The position numbers were made by a program, and so were the translations under genes. From Pseudoalteromonas phenolica (GTDB taxonomy: Bacteria; Pseudomonadota; Gammaproteobacteria; Enterobacterales; Alteromonadaceae), in the NCBI RefSeq assembly GCF_001444405.1, contig NZ_CP013187.1, forward strand, positions 1,178,001-1,242,000: a stretch of 64,000 nt of DNA. The letters run 5' to 3'. Below, piece after piece: positions 8,071-17,258 of this stretch. Each line of letters opens with the position of its first letter. Position 1 is the stretch's first letter. The notes beneath the pieces were generated by a model. That model ran no database searches and was not told where the DNA came from. It saw only the letters and a list, made by a program, of their open reading frames with translations.

Positions 8071-10722
8071 ATGGCAGAAGTAAGTATTGAAAAACTGGCC
8101 GAAACAATTGATACATCTGTTGATAAACTGTTACAGCAATTAAGTGATGCTGGGATCAGCAAAAACAGTGGTGATATGGTCACTGAAGCTGAAAAAGCAC
8201 AATTACTTGATCATTTGAGCAAACAGCACGGTGGTAAAGGTGCTGAAGGCCCAGAGCGTATGACATTACAGCGTAAAAGTAAAAGTACCTTAAGCGTTAA
8301 AGGTTCAACAGGTAAAGAGAAATCGGTACAAGTTGAAGTTCGCAAAAAGCGTACTTATGTCAAAAAGAGCGCCGTTGAACAGCAAAAAGAGCAAGAGCGT
8401 TTAGCGCAAGAGGAAGCTGCTCGTAAAGAAGCTGAACTTAAAGCTCAGCAAGAAGCTGAACAAAAGGCGAGAGAAGAAGCAGAGCGTAAAGCAAAAGAGG
8501 AAGCTGATCGCAAAGCGAAAGAAGAAGCTAAGCGTAAAGCTGATGCCGAACGTAAAGCCAAAGAACAGCAGAGCAAGCAAGTGGATACAGAACAGCAAGA
8601 GAAAGATCGTCTAGAGGCTGAGAGATTGCAGAAAGAAGCAGAAGAAGCAGCATTGAAAAAGGCTGAAGAAGAAGCAAAACGTCAAGCTGAAGAAGCGCGT
8701 CGTCTAGCTGAAGAAAACGAAGCACGCTGGAAGAAGGAAGAAGAAGAGCGCAAGAAGCGCGAAGAAACAGCAGATCACCATATGACTACATCAACGTATG
8801 CTCGTGAAGCCGAAGATGAGTCAGATGCGCGTGAAGAAAAGAGTGCACGTCGTAAGAAGAAGAAAAAAGGTCCAGCTAAAGCTGAAGCACCAGCGAGAGG
8901 CCGTAAAGGCAAGCTGAAAGCACCAACATCTTTACAACACGGTTTCCAAAAGCCAGTTGCAGACGTAAAACAAGAAGTTCGTATCAGCGAAACAATTACA
9001 GTTGCTGAGCTTGCATCTCGCATGGCGGTTAAGGGCGTTGAAGTCGTTAAAACCATGATGAAGATGGGTGAAATGGTTACTATTAACCAAGTACTTGACC
9101 AAGAAACTGCACAAGTTGTTGCTGAAGAAATGGGTCACCAGGTTGTTCTTGTTAAAGAGAACGAGCTAGAAGAAAAAGTACTAAATGACCGTTGTGAAGG
9201 TTCAGCTGAGCTGAAATCTCGTGCTCCAGTTGTAACGGTTATGGGTCACGTTGACCACGGTAAAACGTCAACACTTGATTACATTCGTTCTAAGAACGTT
9301 GTATCAGGCGAAGCGGGTGGTATTACTCAGCATATCGGTGCTTACCACGTTGAAACTGAAAACGGCATGGTTACTTTCCTAGATACTCCGGGTCACGCAG
9401 CGTTTACTTCAATGCGTGCTCGTGGTGCGAAAGCAACTGATATTGTTATCCTAGTTGTTGCTGCAGATGATGGTGTAATGCCTCAAACAATTGAAGCGGT
9501 ACAGCACGCGAAAGCGGCTGAAGTACCACTTATTGTTGCCGTAAACAAAATCGATAAAGAAACAGCTGATCCAGATCGCGTTAAGAATGAACTTTCTCAG
9601 CATGATGTAATTCCTGAAGATTGGGGCGGTGACGTACAGTTTGTTCACATCTCAGCGAAGACAGGTCAAGGTGTTGATGAGCTACTTGAAGCAGTTCTAA
9701 TGCAGGCTGAAATTCTTGAACTTACAGCAGTTCATGACGGTATGGCGTCAGGTGTTGTCATTGAATCTCGTCTAGATAAAGGCCGTGGTCCTGTTGCTTC
9801 TGTTCTAGTTCAGTCAGGTACGCTTAAGCAAGGTGATATTGTACTTTGTGGTCTTGAGTACGGCCGTGTTCGTGCAATGAAAGACGAAGATGGTAAAGAC
9901 ATCAAGCAAGCTGGCCCTTCAATTCCAGTAGAGATTCTAGGTCTTTCTGGTGTGCCAGCTGCAGGTGATGAAGCGACAGTTGTTAAAGATGAGCGTAAAG
10001 CCCGTGAAGTAGCACTTTATCGTCAAGGTAAGTTCCGTGATGTTAAACTTGCTCGTCAGCAAAAAGCGAAGCTTGAGAATATGTTCTCTAACATGACTGA
10101 AGGCGATGTGTCTGAAGTTAATGTGGTACTTAAAGCGGACGTTCAAGGTTCAGTTGAAGCGATTTCAGATGCACTAGTTAAGCTATCAACAGATGAAGTT
10201 AAAGTGAAGATTGTTGGTACTGGTGTTGGTGGTATCACTGAAACTGATGCAACACTTGCTGCAGCATCTAACGCGATTGTTGTAGGCTTCAACGTACGTG
10301 CTGATGCTTCTGCTCGTAAAGTGATTGAAGCTGAAAGCCTAGACTTACGTTATTACAGTGTAATCTACCACTTAATCGACGAAGTTAAACAGGCAATGTC
10401 TGGTATGCTTGCACCAGAATTCAAGCAAGAAATCATTGGTCTTGCTGAAGTTCGTGATGTGTTTAAGTCACCTAAAATTGGCGCAATTGCTGGTTGTATG
10501 GTTACTGAAGGTGTTGTTAAACGTAACAATCCAATCCGTGTACTTCGTGATAACGTTGTTATTTACGAAGGTGAGCTTGAATCACTACGTCGCTTCAAAG
10601 ATGACGTAAATGAAGTTCGTAACGGTATGGAATGTGGTATCGGTGTTAAGAATTACAACGATGTACGCGTAGGCGACCAAATCGAAGTATTTGAAGTTGT
10701 AGAGATCCAGCGTAGCCTATAA
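8071..10722 (+). CDS. infB: Translation initiation factor IF-2
   Basis: An 883-residue GTPase that places initiator fMet-tRNA on the 30S subunit; its tRNA substrate is encoded at the head of the same cluster. An N-terminal IF2_N domain (1-50) is followed by a long Lys/Glu/Ala-rich region (about 95-250) with runs of KAKEEA-type repeats, then a second IF2_N-like domain (about 305-360). The G domain has GHVDHGKTS (about 391-399), DTPGH (about 436) and NKID (about 491). The C-terminal domains end in VFEVVEIQRSL. A clear GGAGG Shine-Dalgarno (aacggaggtaac) precedes ATG 8071. Confidence 0.97.
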   Translation: MAEVSIEKLAETIDTSVDKLLQQLSDAGISKNSGDMVTEAEKAQLLDHLSKQHGGKGAEGPERMTLQRKSKSTLSVKGSTGKEKSVQVEVRKKRTYVKKSAVEQQKEQERLAQEEAARKEAELKAQQEAEQKAREEAERKAKEEADRKAKEEAKRKADAERKAKEQQSKQVDTEQQEKDRLEAERLQKEAEEAALKKAEEEAKRQAEEARRLAEENEARWKKEEEERKKREETADHHMTTSTYAREAEDESDAREEKSARRKKKKKGPAKAEAPARGRKGKLKAPTSLQHGFQKPVADVKQEVRISETITVAELASRMAVKGVEVVKTMMKMGEMVTINQVLDQETAQVVAEEMGHQVVLVKENELEEKVLNDRCEGSAELKSRAPVVTVMGHVDHGKTSTLDYIRSKNVVSGEAGGITQHIGAYHVETENGMVTFLDTPGHAAFTSMRARGAKATDIVILVVAADDGVMPQTIEAVQHAKAAEVPLIVAVNKIDKETADPDRVKNELSQHDVIPEDWGGDVQFVHISAKTGQGVDELLEAVLMQAEILELTAVHDGMASGVVIESRLDKGRGPVASVLVQSGTLKQGDIVLCGLEYGRVRAMKDEDGKDIKQAGPSIPVEILGLSGVPAAGDEATVVKDERKAREVALYRQGKFRDVKLARQQKAKLENMFSNMTEGDVSEVNVVLKADVQGSVEAISDALVKLSTDEVKVKIVGTGVGGITETDATLAAASNAIVVGFNVRADASARKVIEAESLDLRYYSVIYHLIDEVKQAMSGMLAPEFKQEIIGLAEVRDVFKSPKIGAIAGCMVTEGVVKRNNPIRVLRDNVVIYEGELESLRRFKDDVNEVRNGMECGIGVKNYNDVRVGDQIEVFEVVEIQRSL

Positions 10723-10746
10723 TCAACTGCTATACTGATTTACAAA

Positions 10747-10772
10747 AATGGGGGCATTTATATGCCCCCATT
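10747..10772. terminator. Hairpin between infB and rbfA
   Basis: aatgggggcat (10747-10757) and atgcccccatt (10762-10772) form a perfect 11-bp stem with a 4-nt loop 25 nt after the infB stop. No T tract follows, so it may be a partial terminator or an mRNA 3'-end stabiliser and processing site within the operon. Confidence 0.5.
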
Positions 10773-10837
10773 CGTCTATTAGATATATGAATAAAACTAT
10801 TACTAAAATCAATGGTTTAAATTACAAGTAGGTGATA

Positions 10838-11230
10838 ATGAGAGAATTTTCTCGTACTGACAGAGTTGCACAGCAAATTCAAAAAGAAATCGCTGTGATC
10901 TTACAAAGAGAAATTAAAGATCCGCGTTTAGGTTTTGTGACGGTTTCTGCCGTTGAAGTTTCAAGAGACCTTTCATACGCGAAAATCTTCGTGACTGTGT
11001 TAAATACCAGTGATGAAGACAAAACCAAGCAAAGCGTACAAATACTGAATGATGCAACGGGTTATATTCGTTCTATTTTAGGCAAACGTATTCGCGCTCG
11101 TATAATGCCTGAGCTGAGATTTGTGGTTGATACATCACTGCTTGAAGGTATGCGTATTTCTAACTTAGTTGACTCTGTGATCCGTGAAGACAATGCGAAG
11201 CGCGGCCCAGAGGAAGAAAGCGAAGAGTAA
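10838..11230 (+). CDS. rbfA: Ribosome-binding factor A
   Basis: A 130-residue single KH-type domain protein that binds the 30S subunit and helps mature the 16S 5' end, important in the cold. The family pattern is clear: MREFSRTDRVAQQIQKEIA, the block IKDPRLGFVTVSAVEVSRDL, and RIRARIMPELRFVVDTSL. I took ATG 10838 (TAGG upstream) and not the in-frame GTG at 10832. The stop is 5 bp before truB. Confidence 0.95.
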   Translation: MREFSRTDRVAQQIQKEIAVILQREIKDPRLGFVTVSAVEVSRDLSYAKIFVTVLNTSDEDKTKQSVQILNDATGYIRSILGKRIRARIMPELRFVVDTSLLEGMRISNLVDSVIREDNAKRGPEEESEE

Positions 11231-11235
11231 TCATA

Positions 11236-12174
11236 ATGGCGAGACGGTCTAAAGGTCGCCCGGTTGATGGCATTTTACTTCTTCACAAGCCAGAAGGCAT
11301 TTCTTCAAATAAAGCATTACAGCGTGCTAAAGGTATTTATTACGCGCAAAAAGCAGGTCACACAGGGGCGCTAGACCCTCTTGCGACAGGCATGCTACCA
11401 ATTTGTTTTGGTGAAGCGACTAAGTTCAGCCAGTTTTTACTTGATACTGATAAAACCTATGTCGTAAGAGCAAAATTAGGCGAACGTACCACTACCTCAG
11501 ACTCTGACGGTGAAGTAGTTGAAACCCGTCCAGTTGCAGTAACGCAAGAAATGCTTGAAGAGCAAGTAGCTAGCTTTTTAGGTGAATCAGATCAGTACCC
11601 TTCGATGTACTCTGCGTTGAAATATGAAGGCAAGCCCCTGTATTTTTATGCAAGACAAGGTATCGAAGTGCCACGTAAATGTCGCAAGATTAATGTGTTC
11701 AGTTTAACACTAGACGAATATGATGCTGAAAATGAAGAAATTCAAATGACAGCGCACGTGTCTAAAGGCACTTATATTCGCACGATTGTGGACGACCTAG
11801 GTGAAAAGCTTGGTTGTGGCGCACATGTGATTATGCTTCATCGTTCAAAAGTGGGGCATTATCCAAGCGATAAAATGCTGACACTAGAGCAACTTGAAGA
11901 AAAACTAAATCAGGCGAAAGCAGAAGAGTTACCTGCAAGTACGTATCTAGACGAATTGCTGTTACCCATGGATACCGCACTCGTTGATTTACCTAGTGTT
12001 GAAATTGATGAAACGCAAGGCATTGCATTTGGCCACGGTCAAACAGTAAGTTGTGGTGAGTTGCCAGATGGCCCGATTAAAGTCGTTGCCAATGGGCAAT
12101 TTGCCGGTGTGGGTGAACGTAATGATCAAGGCTTACTAAAAGCAAAACGCGCACTTTCAAGCCAGCAAGATTAA
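11236..12174 (+). CDS. truB: tRNA pseudouridine-55 synthase TruB
   Basis: A 312-residue enzyme that isomerises U55 in the T loop of tRNAs. The catalytic aspartate is D47 in GHTGALDPLATGMLP; the KTYVVRAKLG strand, the YPSMYSALKYEGKPLY substrate-binding block and the C-terminal PUA-like domain (about 245-312) are all present. Coupled to rbfA by a 5-bp gap. Confidence 0.96.
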   Translation: MARRSKGRPVDGILLLHKPEGISSNKALQRAKGIYYAQKAGHTGALDPLATGMLPICFGEATKFSQFLLDTDKTYVVRAKLGERTTTSDSDGEVVETRPVAVTQEMLEEQVASFLGESDQYPSMYSALKYEGKPLYFYARQGIEVPRKCRKINVFSLTLDEYDAENEEIQMTAHVSKGTYIRTIVDDLGEKLGCGAHVIMLHRSKVGHYPSDKMLTLEQLEEKLNQAKAEELPASTYLDELLLPMDTALVDLPSVEIDETQGIAFGHGQTVSCGELPDGPIKVVANGQFAGVGERNDQGLLKAKRALSSQQD

Positions 12175-12221
12175 ATACTAGAGTTTAGGTGCGAATGTTG
12201 ATAAACTACGCGCCGCTTCCC

Positions 12222-12251
12222 GCTTTGGCTGAATTAGTGATCGGCTAAAGC
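12222..12251 (+). promoter_or_regulatory. Leader hairpin upstream of rpsO (possible S15 operator)
   Basis: gctttggctg (12222-12231) and cggctaaagc (12242-12251) can form a 10-bp stem with two G-U pairs and a 10-nt loop, ending 27 nt before the rpsO ATG. rpsO is autoregulated by S15 binding its own mRNA leader in several bacteria. That this hairpin is the operator is an inference from position. Confidence 0.35.
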
Positions 12252-12278
12252 ACAATTTAAATTTATTTTGGAGTTATT

Positions 12279-12548
12279 ATGTCACTAAGCAACCAAGAAA
12301 AAGCAGAAATCGTAGCAAAATTCGCACGTGCAGAAGGCGACACTGGTTCACCAGAAGTACAAGTTGCACTTCTAACTGCTGACATCAACAAGCTACAAGG
12401 TCACTTCGCTAACCACAAGCATGATTTCCACTCACGTCGTGGTCTTCTACGTAAAGTTAGCCAACGTCGTAACCTTCTAGACTACCTAAAAGGTAAGAGT
12501 GTTGAGCGTTATTCTGCACTAATCAAAGAGCTTGGCCTACGTCGCTAA
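12279..12548 (+). CDS. rpsO: 30S ribosomal protein S15
   Basis: An 89-residue protein of exactly the usual length. The conserved core is present: GDTGSPEVQVALLTADIN, then HKHDFHSRRGLLRKVSQRR and LLDYLKGKSVERY. S15 binds the 16S central domain early in assembly. A GGAG Shine-Dalgarno precedes ATG 12279; a strong terminator follows. Confidence 0.97.
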   Translation: MSLSNQEKAEIVAKFARAEGDTGSPEVQVALLTADINKLQGHFANHKHDFHSRRGLLRKVSQRRNLLDYLKGKSVERYSALIKELGLRR

Positions 12549-12582
12549 TCTTTTTGTTTATGTTGGCTTTTTAGCCAATGAT

Positions 12583-12611
12583 AAAAAAGGGGCCTAATCG
12601 CCCCTTTTTTT
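12583..12611 (+). terminator. rpsO terminator
   Basis: aaaaggggc and gcccctttt form a GC-rich stem followed by a T run (ending 12611). A smaller hairpin (ttggct / agccaa, about 12563-12578) lies just upstream. As in E. coli, it probably limits readthrough from rpsO into pnp. Confidence 0.85.
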
Positions 12612-12677
12612 GTGGGTATTCTACAAGTATACTTACTCGCACTTGGCAATTTTGCCGAGTGAACGCCGACGCGTTAG

Positions 12678-12729
12678 CCAATTGTAGTACTTAAGCAGAC
12701 TTATTGAGTCTGTTTAAGACTGTAATTGG
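12678..12729 (+). promoter_or_regulatory. Long pnp leader hairpin (RNase III-type)
   Basis: ccaattgtagt-a-cttaagcagact (12678-12701) pairs with agtctgtttaag-actgtaattgg (12707-12729): 12 inner pairs with one G-U, a single bulged A (12689), then 11 outer pairs with two wobbles, closing a 5-nt loop. In E. coli RNase III cuts a leader stem like this and PNPase then degrades its own leader to repress itself; position and shape argue for the same control here. Confidence 0.6.
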
Positions 12730-12771
12730 TGATTGTTGGCGTTTTATTTTGTTTTAAATAAGGAAAATATT

Positions 12772-14898
12772 GTGCAAGCAATTATTAAAGAATTTCAACT
12801 AGGTCAACATACAGTGACCCTAGAAACAGGTGCAATTGCACGACAAGCTGACGGTGCAGTTCTAGCTAGCATTGGCGACACTTCAGTTTTAGTAACGGTT
12901 GTTGGTAAGCGTGATGCGGCACCAGGGCAAGACTTCTTCCCTCTAACAGTAAACTACCAAGAGCGTATGTACGCTGCTGGTCGTATCCCTGGTGGTTTCT
13001 TAAAGCGTGAAGGTCGTCCAAACGACGGTGAAACATTGATCGCTCGTCTAATTGACCGCCCAATTCGTCCACTTTTTCCAGACGGTTTCGTAAACGAAGT
13101 ACAAGTTATTGCAACAGTTGTTTCTGTAAACCCTGACATTCAGCCTGATATGGTTGCGATGATTGGTACATCAGCAGCACTTGCTATTTCTGGTATCCCA
13201 TTCAACGGTCCACTAGGTGCAGTTCGTGTAGGTTTCACTGACGGTCAATACGTACTTAACCCAACACTGACTGAGCTTGAGTCAAGCAAGCTAGATCTAG
13301 TTGTTGCTGGTACTGAAAACGCAGTATTAATGGTTGAGTCAGAAGCTGAAGTTCTAACTGAAGAAGAGATGCTAGGTGCGGTTGTTTATGGTCATGAACA
13401 AGCACAAGCTATCATCAAAGCTGTTGAAGAATTCAAAGCAGAAGCGGGTAAACCAGCTTGGGATTGGACAGCGCCAGAGAAAAACGTAACTCTGGCTGAT
13501 AAAATCGCTGCAATCGCAGAAGAGAAAGTGGGCGCTGCTTACCTGATCACTGATAAAGTAGCTCGTAAAGAAGCGATTTCTGCTGCAAAAGCAGAAGTAA
13601 TTGAAAAACTAACTGCTGAGCTTGCTGAAGATGAGTCTTTGGATGAGCAAGAAGTTGGTAAGCTGTTTGGTTCTTTAGAGAAGAAAACAGTACGTGGTCG
13701 TATCATCGCAGGTGAAAAGCGTATCGATGGTCGTGAACCGGATATGGTTCGTGCACTAGACGTAATGACAGGTGTACTTCCTCGTACACACGGTTCTGCT
13801 ATCTTCACACGTGGTGAAACTCAGGCGTTAGTTACTGCAACTTTAGGTACTGAGCGTGATTCACAGCTAATTGACGACCTAACAGGTACTCAAAAGCACC
13901 ACTTCATGTTGCACTACAACTTCCCTCCATTCTGTGTAGGTGAAACTGGTTTTGTAGGTTCACCAAAGCGTCGTGAAATTGGTCACGGTAACCTAGCTAA
14001 GCGTGGTGTTGCAGCGGTTCTTCCTACTCTTGAAGAATTCCCATACTCAATTCGTGTCGTATCAGAAATCACTGAATCAAACGGTTCATCTTCAATGGCT
14101 TCTGTATGTGGTACGTCACTTGCGCTTATGAACGCGGGTGTACCAGTTAAAGCATCTGTTGCGGGTATCGCAATGGGTCTAGTTAAAGAAGGTGACGACT
14201 TTGTTGTTCTTTCTGACATCTTAGGTGATGAAGATCACTTAGGTGACATGGACTTTAAAGTAGCTGGTACTAACGCGGGTGTTACTGCACTTCAAATGGA
14301 TATCAAGATTGAAGGTATCACAAAAGAAATCATGCAGATCGCACTTAAGCAAGCAAAAGCGGCACGTTTACACATCCTGAGTGTGATGGACCAAGCAATT
14401 GCTGCACCTTCAGAAGAATTGTCTGAATTTGCACCGCGTATCTACACAATGAATATTCCACCGAAAAAGATTGCAGACGTTATCGGTAAAGGTGGTGCAA
14501 CAATTCGTCAACTTACTGAAGAAACTGGCACAACGATCGAAATCGAAGATGACGGTACAGTTAAGATTGCTGCAACAGATGGTCAAAGTGCGAAAGACGC
14601 AATTGCACGTGTAGAAGCGTTAACGGCTGAGCTTGAAGTTGGCACGCTTTACACTGGTAAAGTTGTACGTATCGTTGACTTTGGTGCATTCGTAAACGTA
14701 CTACCTGGTAAAGATGGTCTAGTACACATCTCTCAGATCAGTGAAGAGCGTGTAAATAACGTGTCTGATCACCTAACTGTAGGTCAAGAAGTTAAAGTTA
14801 AAGTACTTGAAGTTGACCGTCAGGGTCGTGTTCGTCTGAGCATCAAAGAAGCGGTAGAGAAAAAAGCAGACGCTGAGCAAGAAAAGCCAGCTGAATAA
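12772..14898 (+). CDS. pnp: Polyribonucleotide nucleotidyltransferase (PNPase)
   Basis: A 708-residue protein (E. coli 711), a phosphorolytic 3'-5' exoribonuclease of the RNA degradosome. Two RNase PH domains (about 1-215 and 300-540, the second with GETQALVTATLGTERDSQ and the catalytic region around LSDILGDEDHLGDMDFK) flank a helical linker; KH (about 555-610, VIGKGGATIRQLTEETG) and S1 (about 622-690, GKVVRIVDFGAFVNVLPGKD) domains follow. The start is GTG 12772 with AAGGA 7 nt upstream; the frame opens earlier at 12733 but those residues overlap the leader. A terminator follows. Confidence 0.96.
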   Translation: MQAIIKEFQLGQHTVTLETGAIARQADGAVLASIGDTSVLVTVVGKRDAAPGQDFFPLTVNYQERMYAAGRIPGGFLKREGRPNDGETLIARLIDRPIRPLFPDGFVNEVQVIATVVSVNPDIQPDMVAMIGTSAALAISGIPFNGPLGAVRVGFTDGQYVLNPTLTELESSKLDLVVAGTENAVLMVESEAEVLTEEEMLGAVVYGHEQAQAIIKAVEEFKAEAGKPAWDWTAPEKNVTLADKIAAIAEEKVGAAYLITDKVARKEAISAAKAEVIEKLTAELAEDESLDEQEVGKLFGSLEKKTVRGRIIAGEKRIDGREPDMVRALDVMTGVLPRTHGSAIFTRGETQALVTATLGTERDSQLIDDLTGTQKHHFMLHYNFPPFCVGETGFVGSPKRREIGHGNLAKRGVAAVLPTLEEFPYSIRVVSEITESNGSSSMASVCGTSLALMNAGVPVKASVAGIAMGLVKEGDDFVVLSDILGDEDHLGDMDFKVAGTNAGVTALQMDIKIEGITKEIMQIALKQAKAARLHILSVMDQAIAAPSEELSEFAPRIYTMNIPPKKIADVIGKGGATIRQLTEETGTTIEIEDDGTVKIAATDGQSAKDAIARVEALTAELEVGTLYTGKVVRIVDFGAFVNVLPGKDGLVHISQISEERVNNVSDHLTVGQEVKVKVLEVDRQGRVRLSIKEAVEKKADAEQEKPAE

Positions 14899-14922
14899 TC
14901 TGTTTTCTCTCATGTAACAATG

Positions 14923-14949
14923 AAAAGGGGCTGTTAGGCCCCTTTTTTT
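14923..14949 (+). terminator. pnp terminator
   Basis: aaaggggc and gcccctt flank a 6-nt loop and are followed by a T7 tract, starting about 25 nt after the pnp stop. Confidence 0.85.
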
Positions 14950-15032
14950 ATGTTTTAATGGCACTTATCGCTATTACGAGTGTCAGCATATAAAGACGAT
15001 TCAAGTTTGCTGATATCACACAAAGGAAGCCA

Positions 15033-15914
15033 ATGAAGTTTAAATCATTTCTACTCGCATCAGTGGTTGCGATGACCTTGGCGGGTTGTCAAACAACCTC
15101 AGAGAAACAAACGGCTAAGTCGGTGGCTAATGTGCCTTTAGGTGTTCCATTAGCGCCAAATTATAGAAATGAAATTGAAATTGCTCGTTATTCGGAGCTG
15201 TTGCTCTCTCCTGAAATTAATAATGACCAAAAAGCAGAGCTGTTTCTGAGAAGAGGCCGACTCTATGACAGCGTTGGTTTATCAACCTTAGCGCGTATTG
15301 ACTTTAATCGTTCTGTGCAGCTAAAGCCTGATCTAGCTTCTGTGTATAATTTTTTAGGCATCCACCATACACTTGCACAAGATTTCGGTAAGGCATACGA
15401 AATGTTTGATGCAGTTTTAGAACTAGATGAAGACCATCAATATGCTTATCTTAATCGTGGTATAGCGCTTTATTATGGTGGTAGGCCAGAGCTTTCCAGC
15501 CAAGATTTAGAGGCATTTTTAGCACGCTCTCCAGCTGATGCTTATCGTGTTATGTGGGTATATTTAGCGCAAGCAAAAGTAGATGCCAATGCCGCTTATG
15601 AGCAACTGAAAGCCAATAGCCAAGCACTTAACCCTGATGAGTGGTCTACTCAACTTGTACAGCTTTACTTAGGTCAGCTTACCGAAACTCAGTTTTTAGC
15701 CCAGATCACAGAGGGCGTAGCAGGGCAGCAGCAATATGCAGAGCGACTCTGTGAAGCATATTTTTATTTAGCAAAGCTATATCAGGCAAGAGGCAAAGAG
15801 GCTGTCGCGGTAGACTTCTTTAAACTTGCGCTGGCTACAAATGTATTTGAATTTGTCGAGCATAAATATTCACGATTAGAGCTTGAGCTTTTTGCCGGTG
15901 TTAAAGCGGGCTAA
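15033..15914 (+). CDS. nlpI: Lipoprotein NlpI
   Basis: A 293-residue lipoprotein (E. coli 294). Signal peptide with lipobox LAGC (Cys19), then TPR repeats: DLASVYNFLGIHHTLAQDFG and DHQYAYLNRGIALYYGGR are clear units. NlpI is an outer-membrane adaptor for murein endopeptidases and the protease Prc. It lies directly after pnp, the conserved E. coli order. AGGAAG precedes ATG 15033. The next gene starts inside its 3' end. Confidence 0.93.
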   Translation: MKFKSFLLASVVAMTLAGCQTTSEKQTAKSVANVPLGVPLAPNYRNEIEIARYSELLLSPEINNDQKAELFLRRGRLYDSVGLSTLARIDFNRSVQLKPDLASVYNFLGIHHTLAQDFGKAYEMFDAVLELDEDHQYAYLNRGIALYYGGRPELSSQDLEAFLARSPADAYRVMWVYLAQAKVDANAAYEQLKANSQALNPDEWSTQLVQLYLGQLTETQFLAQITEGVAGQQQYAERLCEAYFYLAKLYQARGKEAVAVDFFKLALATNVFEFVEHKYSRLELELFAGVKAG

Positions 15915-17028
15915 GTATTTTTTGTTTTGTCTCTTTCTTGTGGTGATTAGCAGCAGTGTTGATCACCCAAGGCTTTCGAATGAGTTTTCTCAAGCGACTT
16001 TTCTAGAACGCTTTCCTCAAGCATATTATTTCGTCGATATAAACCCATTCTACTTACCCACCAGTACTTTAGAAAAACTTCGGTTCTTAGATGATCCTGA
16101 AGTGAATTTAGCTTGGTTATTCCACCTAGCTAGAGAGGACGAGTTTCATAAGGCTAGATTTCTCTGGCAGGCTTTGCCAGCCAACATTTCCGAAACAAGA
16201 TTCAATGAATTGGTTGATTTACTCGTTTTAAAGCAGCGCTGGGAAGAATTAACGACGTTGTCAAAGCACCTCAAAGCAACTGAGCGGTTAGAGACAGTTC
16301 TAGGCCTAAAGTTGGGGGTTTTGCCTGATAAATTGAATGAGGTGCAATTGGGCGAGTTATCTATCGCATTATTACCCCAACAAGTTACTTTTAATACTGA
16401 GTGTAAAAATAATGTATTGTTATTAGCCGATCGCTTTTCTGCATATCAACATTTAAATGCTCTTCGAGACAAATATTTGCTAAAGCCAGAGCCTGGCCAA
16501 AATAGCTTTTGTTTGAGCAAAGTTTATTATGTTGGCAATGCACTTAAGTGTGAAGAGGGTTTTAAAGGGTTTGCAACTTGTAACATGATGCGAGATTTAC
16601 CTGAGTCTGACTTCATAATTGTCATGACAACAAATGGACTGGCGAATGTAAGAGGTGCTCAGATGACACTCACTATGACAAGTGATTATGATGTTCTGGT
16701 TCACGAATTAATGCATTTTAGTGGTTTTGAAGATGAGTATGCGATTTATGGTCAAAAAGCACGTTGGTTATGTAATTCTGAAGGAATAAAAGCGCCTAAT
16801 TTATTTGTCGGTTTACCTGAAAATGCACCTCAGGGCTGGGTAAAATCAGAGACCTGTCAAAATGGTACTTTTGACGCTTTTAAGCCAGCTACAAAATGGA
16901 GCAAGATGCAATTTCAAGAATTGCCACTTTCGGAACAATATAGACAACTTTGGCAAAAAAAAGTACAACAAGATTGGTTGATTGAGCAGCAAAAGCTGGC
17001 CAACAATGTACAAACTATTATTAATTAA
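15898..17028 (+). CDS. Exported zinc metalloprotease-like protein
   Basis: A protein of about 376 residues with a basic, hydrophobic N-terminus (KRAKYFLFCLFLVVISSS), so exported or anchored. Residues 269-281 read HELMHFSGFEDEY, a HEXXHXXGXXD zinc motif like that of metzincins with an Asp third ligand (snapalysin type); the trailing DEY also recalls peptidase family M64. Around it are CEEGFKGFATCNMM and CNSEGIKAP, possible disulfide cysteines. The gene overlaps nlpI by about 17 bp. No ATG is available: GTG 15898 was chosen; TTG 15883 and TTG 15892 are alternatives. Substrate unknown; a link with NlpI, itself a protease adaptor, is only inference. Confidence 0.6.
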   Translation: MLKRAKYFLFCLFLVVISSSVDHPRLSNEFSQATFLERFPQAYYFVDINPFYLPTSTLEKLRFLDDPEVNLAWLFHLAREDEFHKARFLWQALPANISETRFNELVDLLVLKQRWEELTTLSKHLKATERLETVLGLKLGVLPDKLNEVQLGELSIALLPQQVTFNTECKNNVLLLADRFSAYQHLNALRDKYLLKPEPGQNSFCLSKVYYVGNALKCEEGFKGFATCNMMRDLPESDFIIVMTTNGLANVRGAQMTLTMTSDYDVLVHELMHFSGFEDEYAIYGQKARWLCNSEGIKAPNLFVGLPENAPQGWVKSETCQNGTFDAFKPATKWSKMQFQELPLSEQYRQLWQKKVQQDWLIEQQKLANNVQTIIN

Positions 17029-17258
17029 GCTGCCTGCTTATATCCATTTTTATAATTTAATCTGAATTGTTTGTTAATTTCGTCTAGTATTTAACCAGCT
17101 AGAACCTAAAACTATAGACAACTCAAACACTAATAAAGTATAAATTGTAACAGTTTTGCATGGAGAAAATGCACAATTAGATGCATAACTATCCGTGACT
17201 ATCAGTGTTTAGTTGCACTGTTTATCTCTGTGACAGCACAATAAAAAAGGTTAATTAT

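Noticed and set aside
8401..8725. Leu/Phe-rich minus-strand frames opposite infB
   Set aside because: They are the complement of the Lys/Glu/Ala-rich IF-2 linker, an expected compositional shadow.
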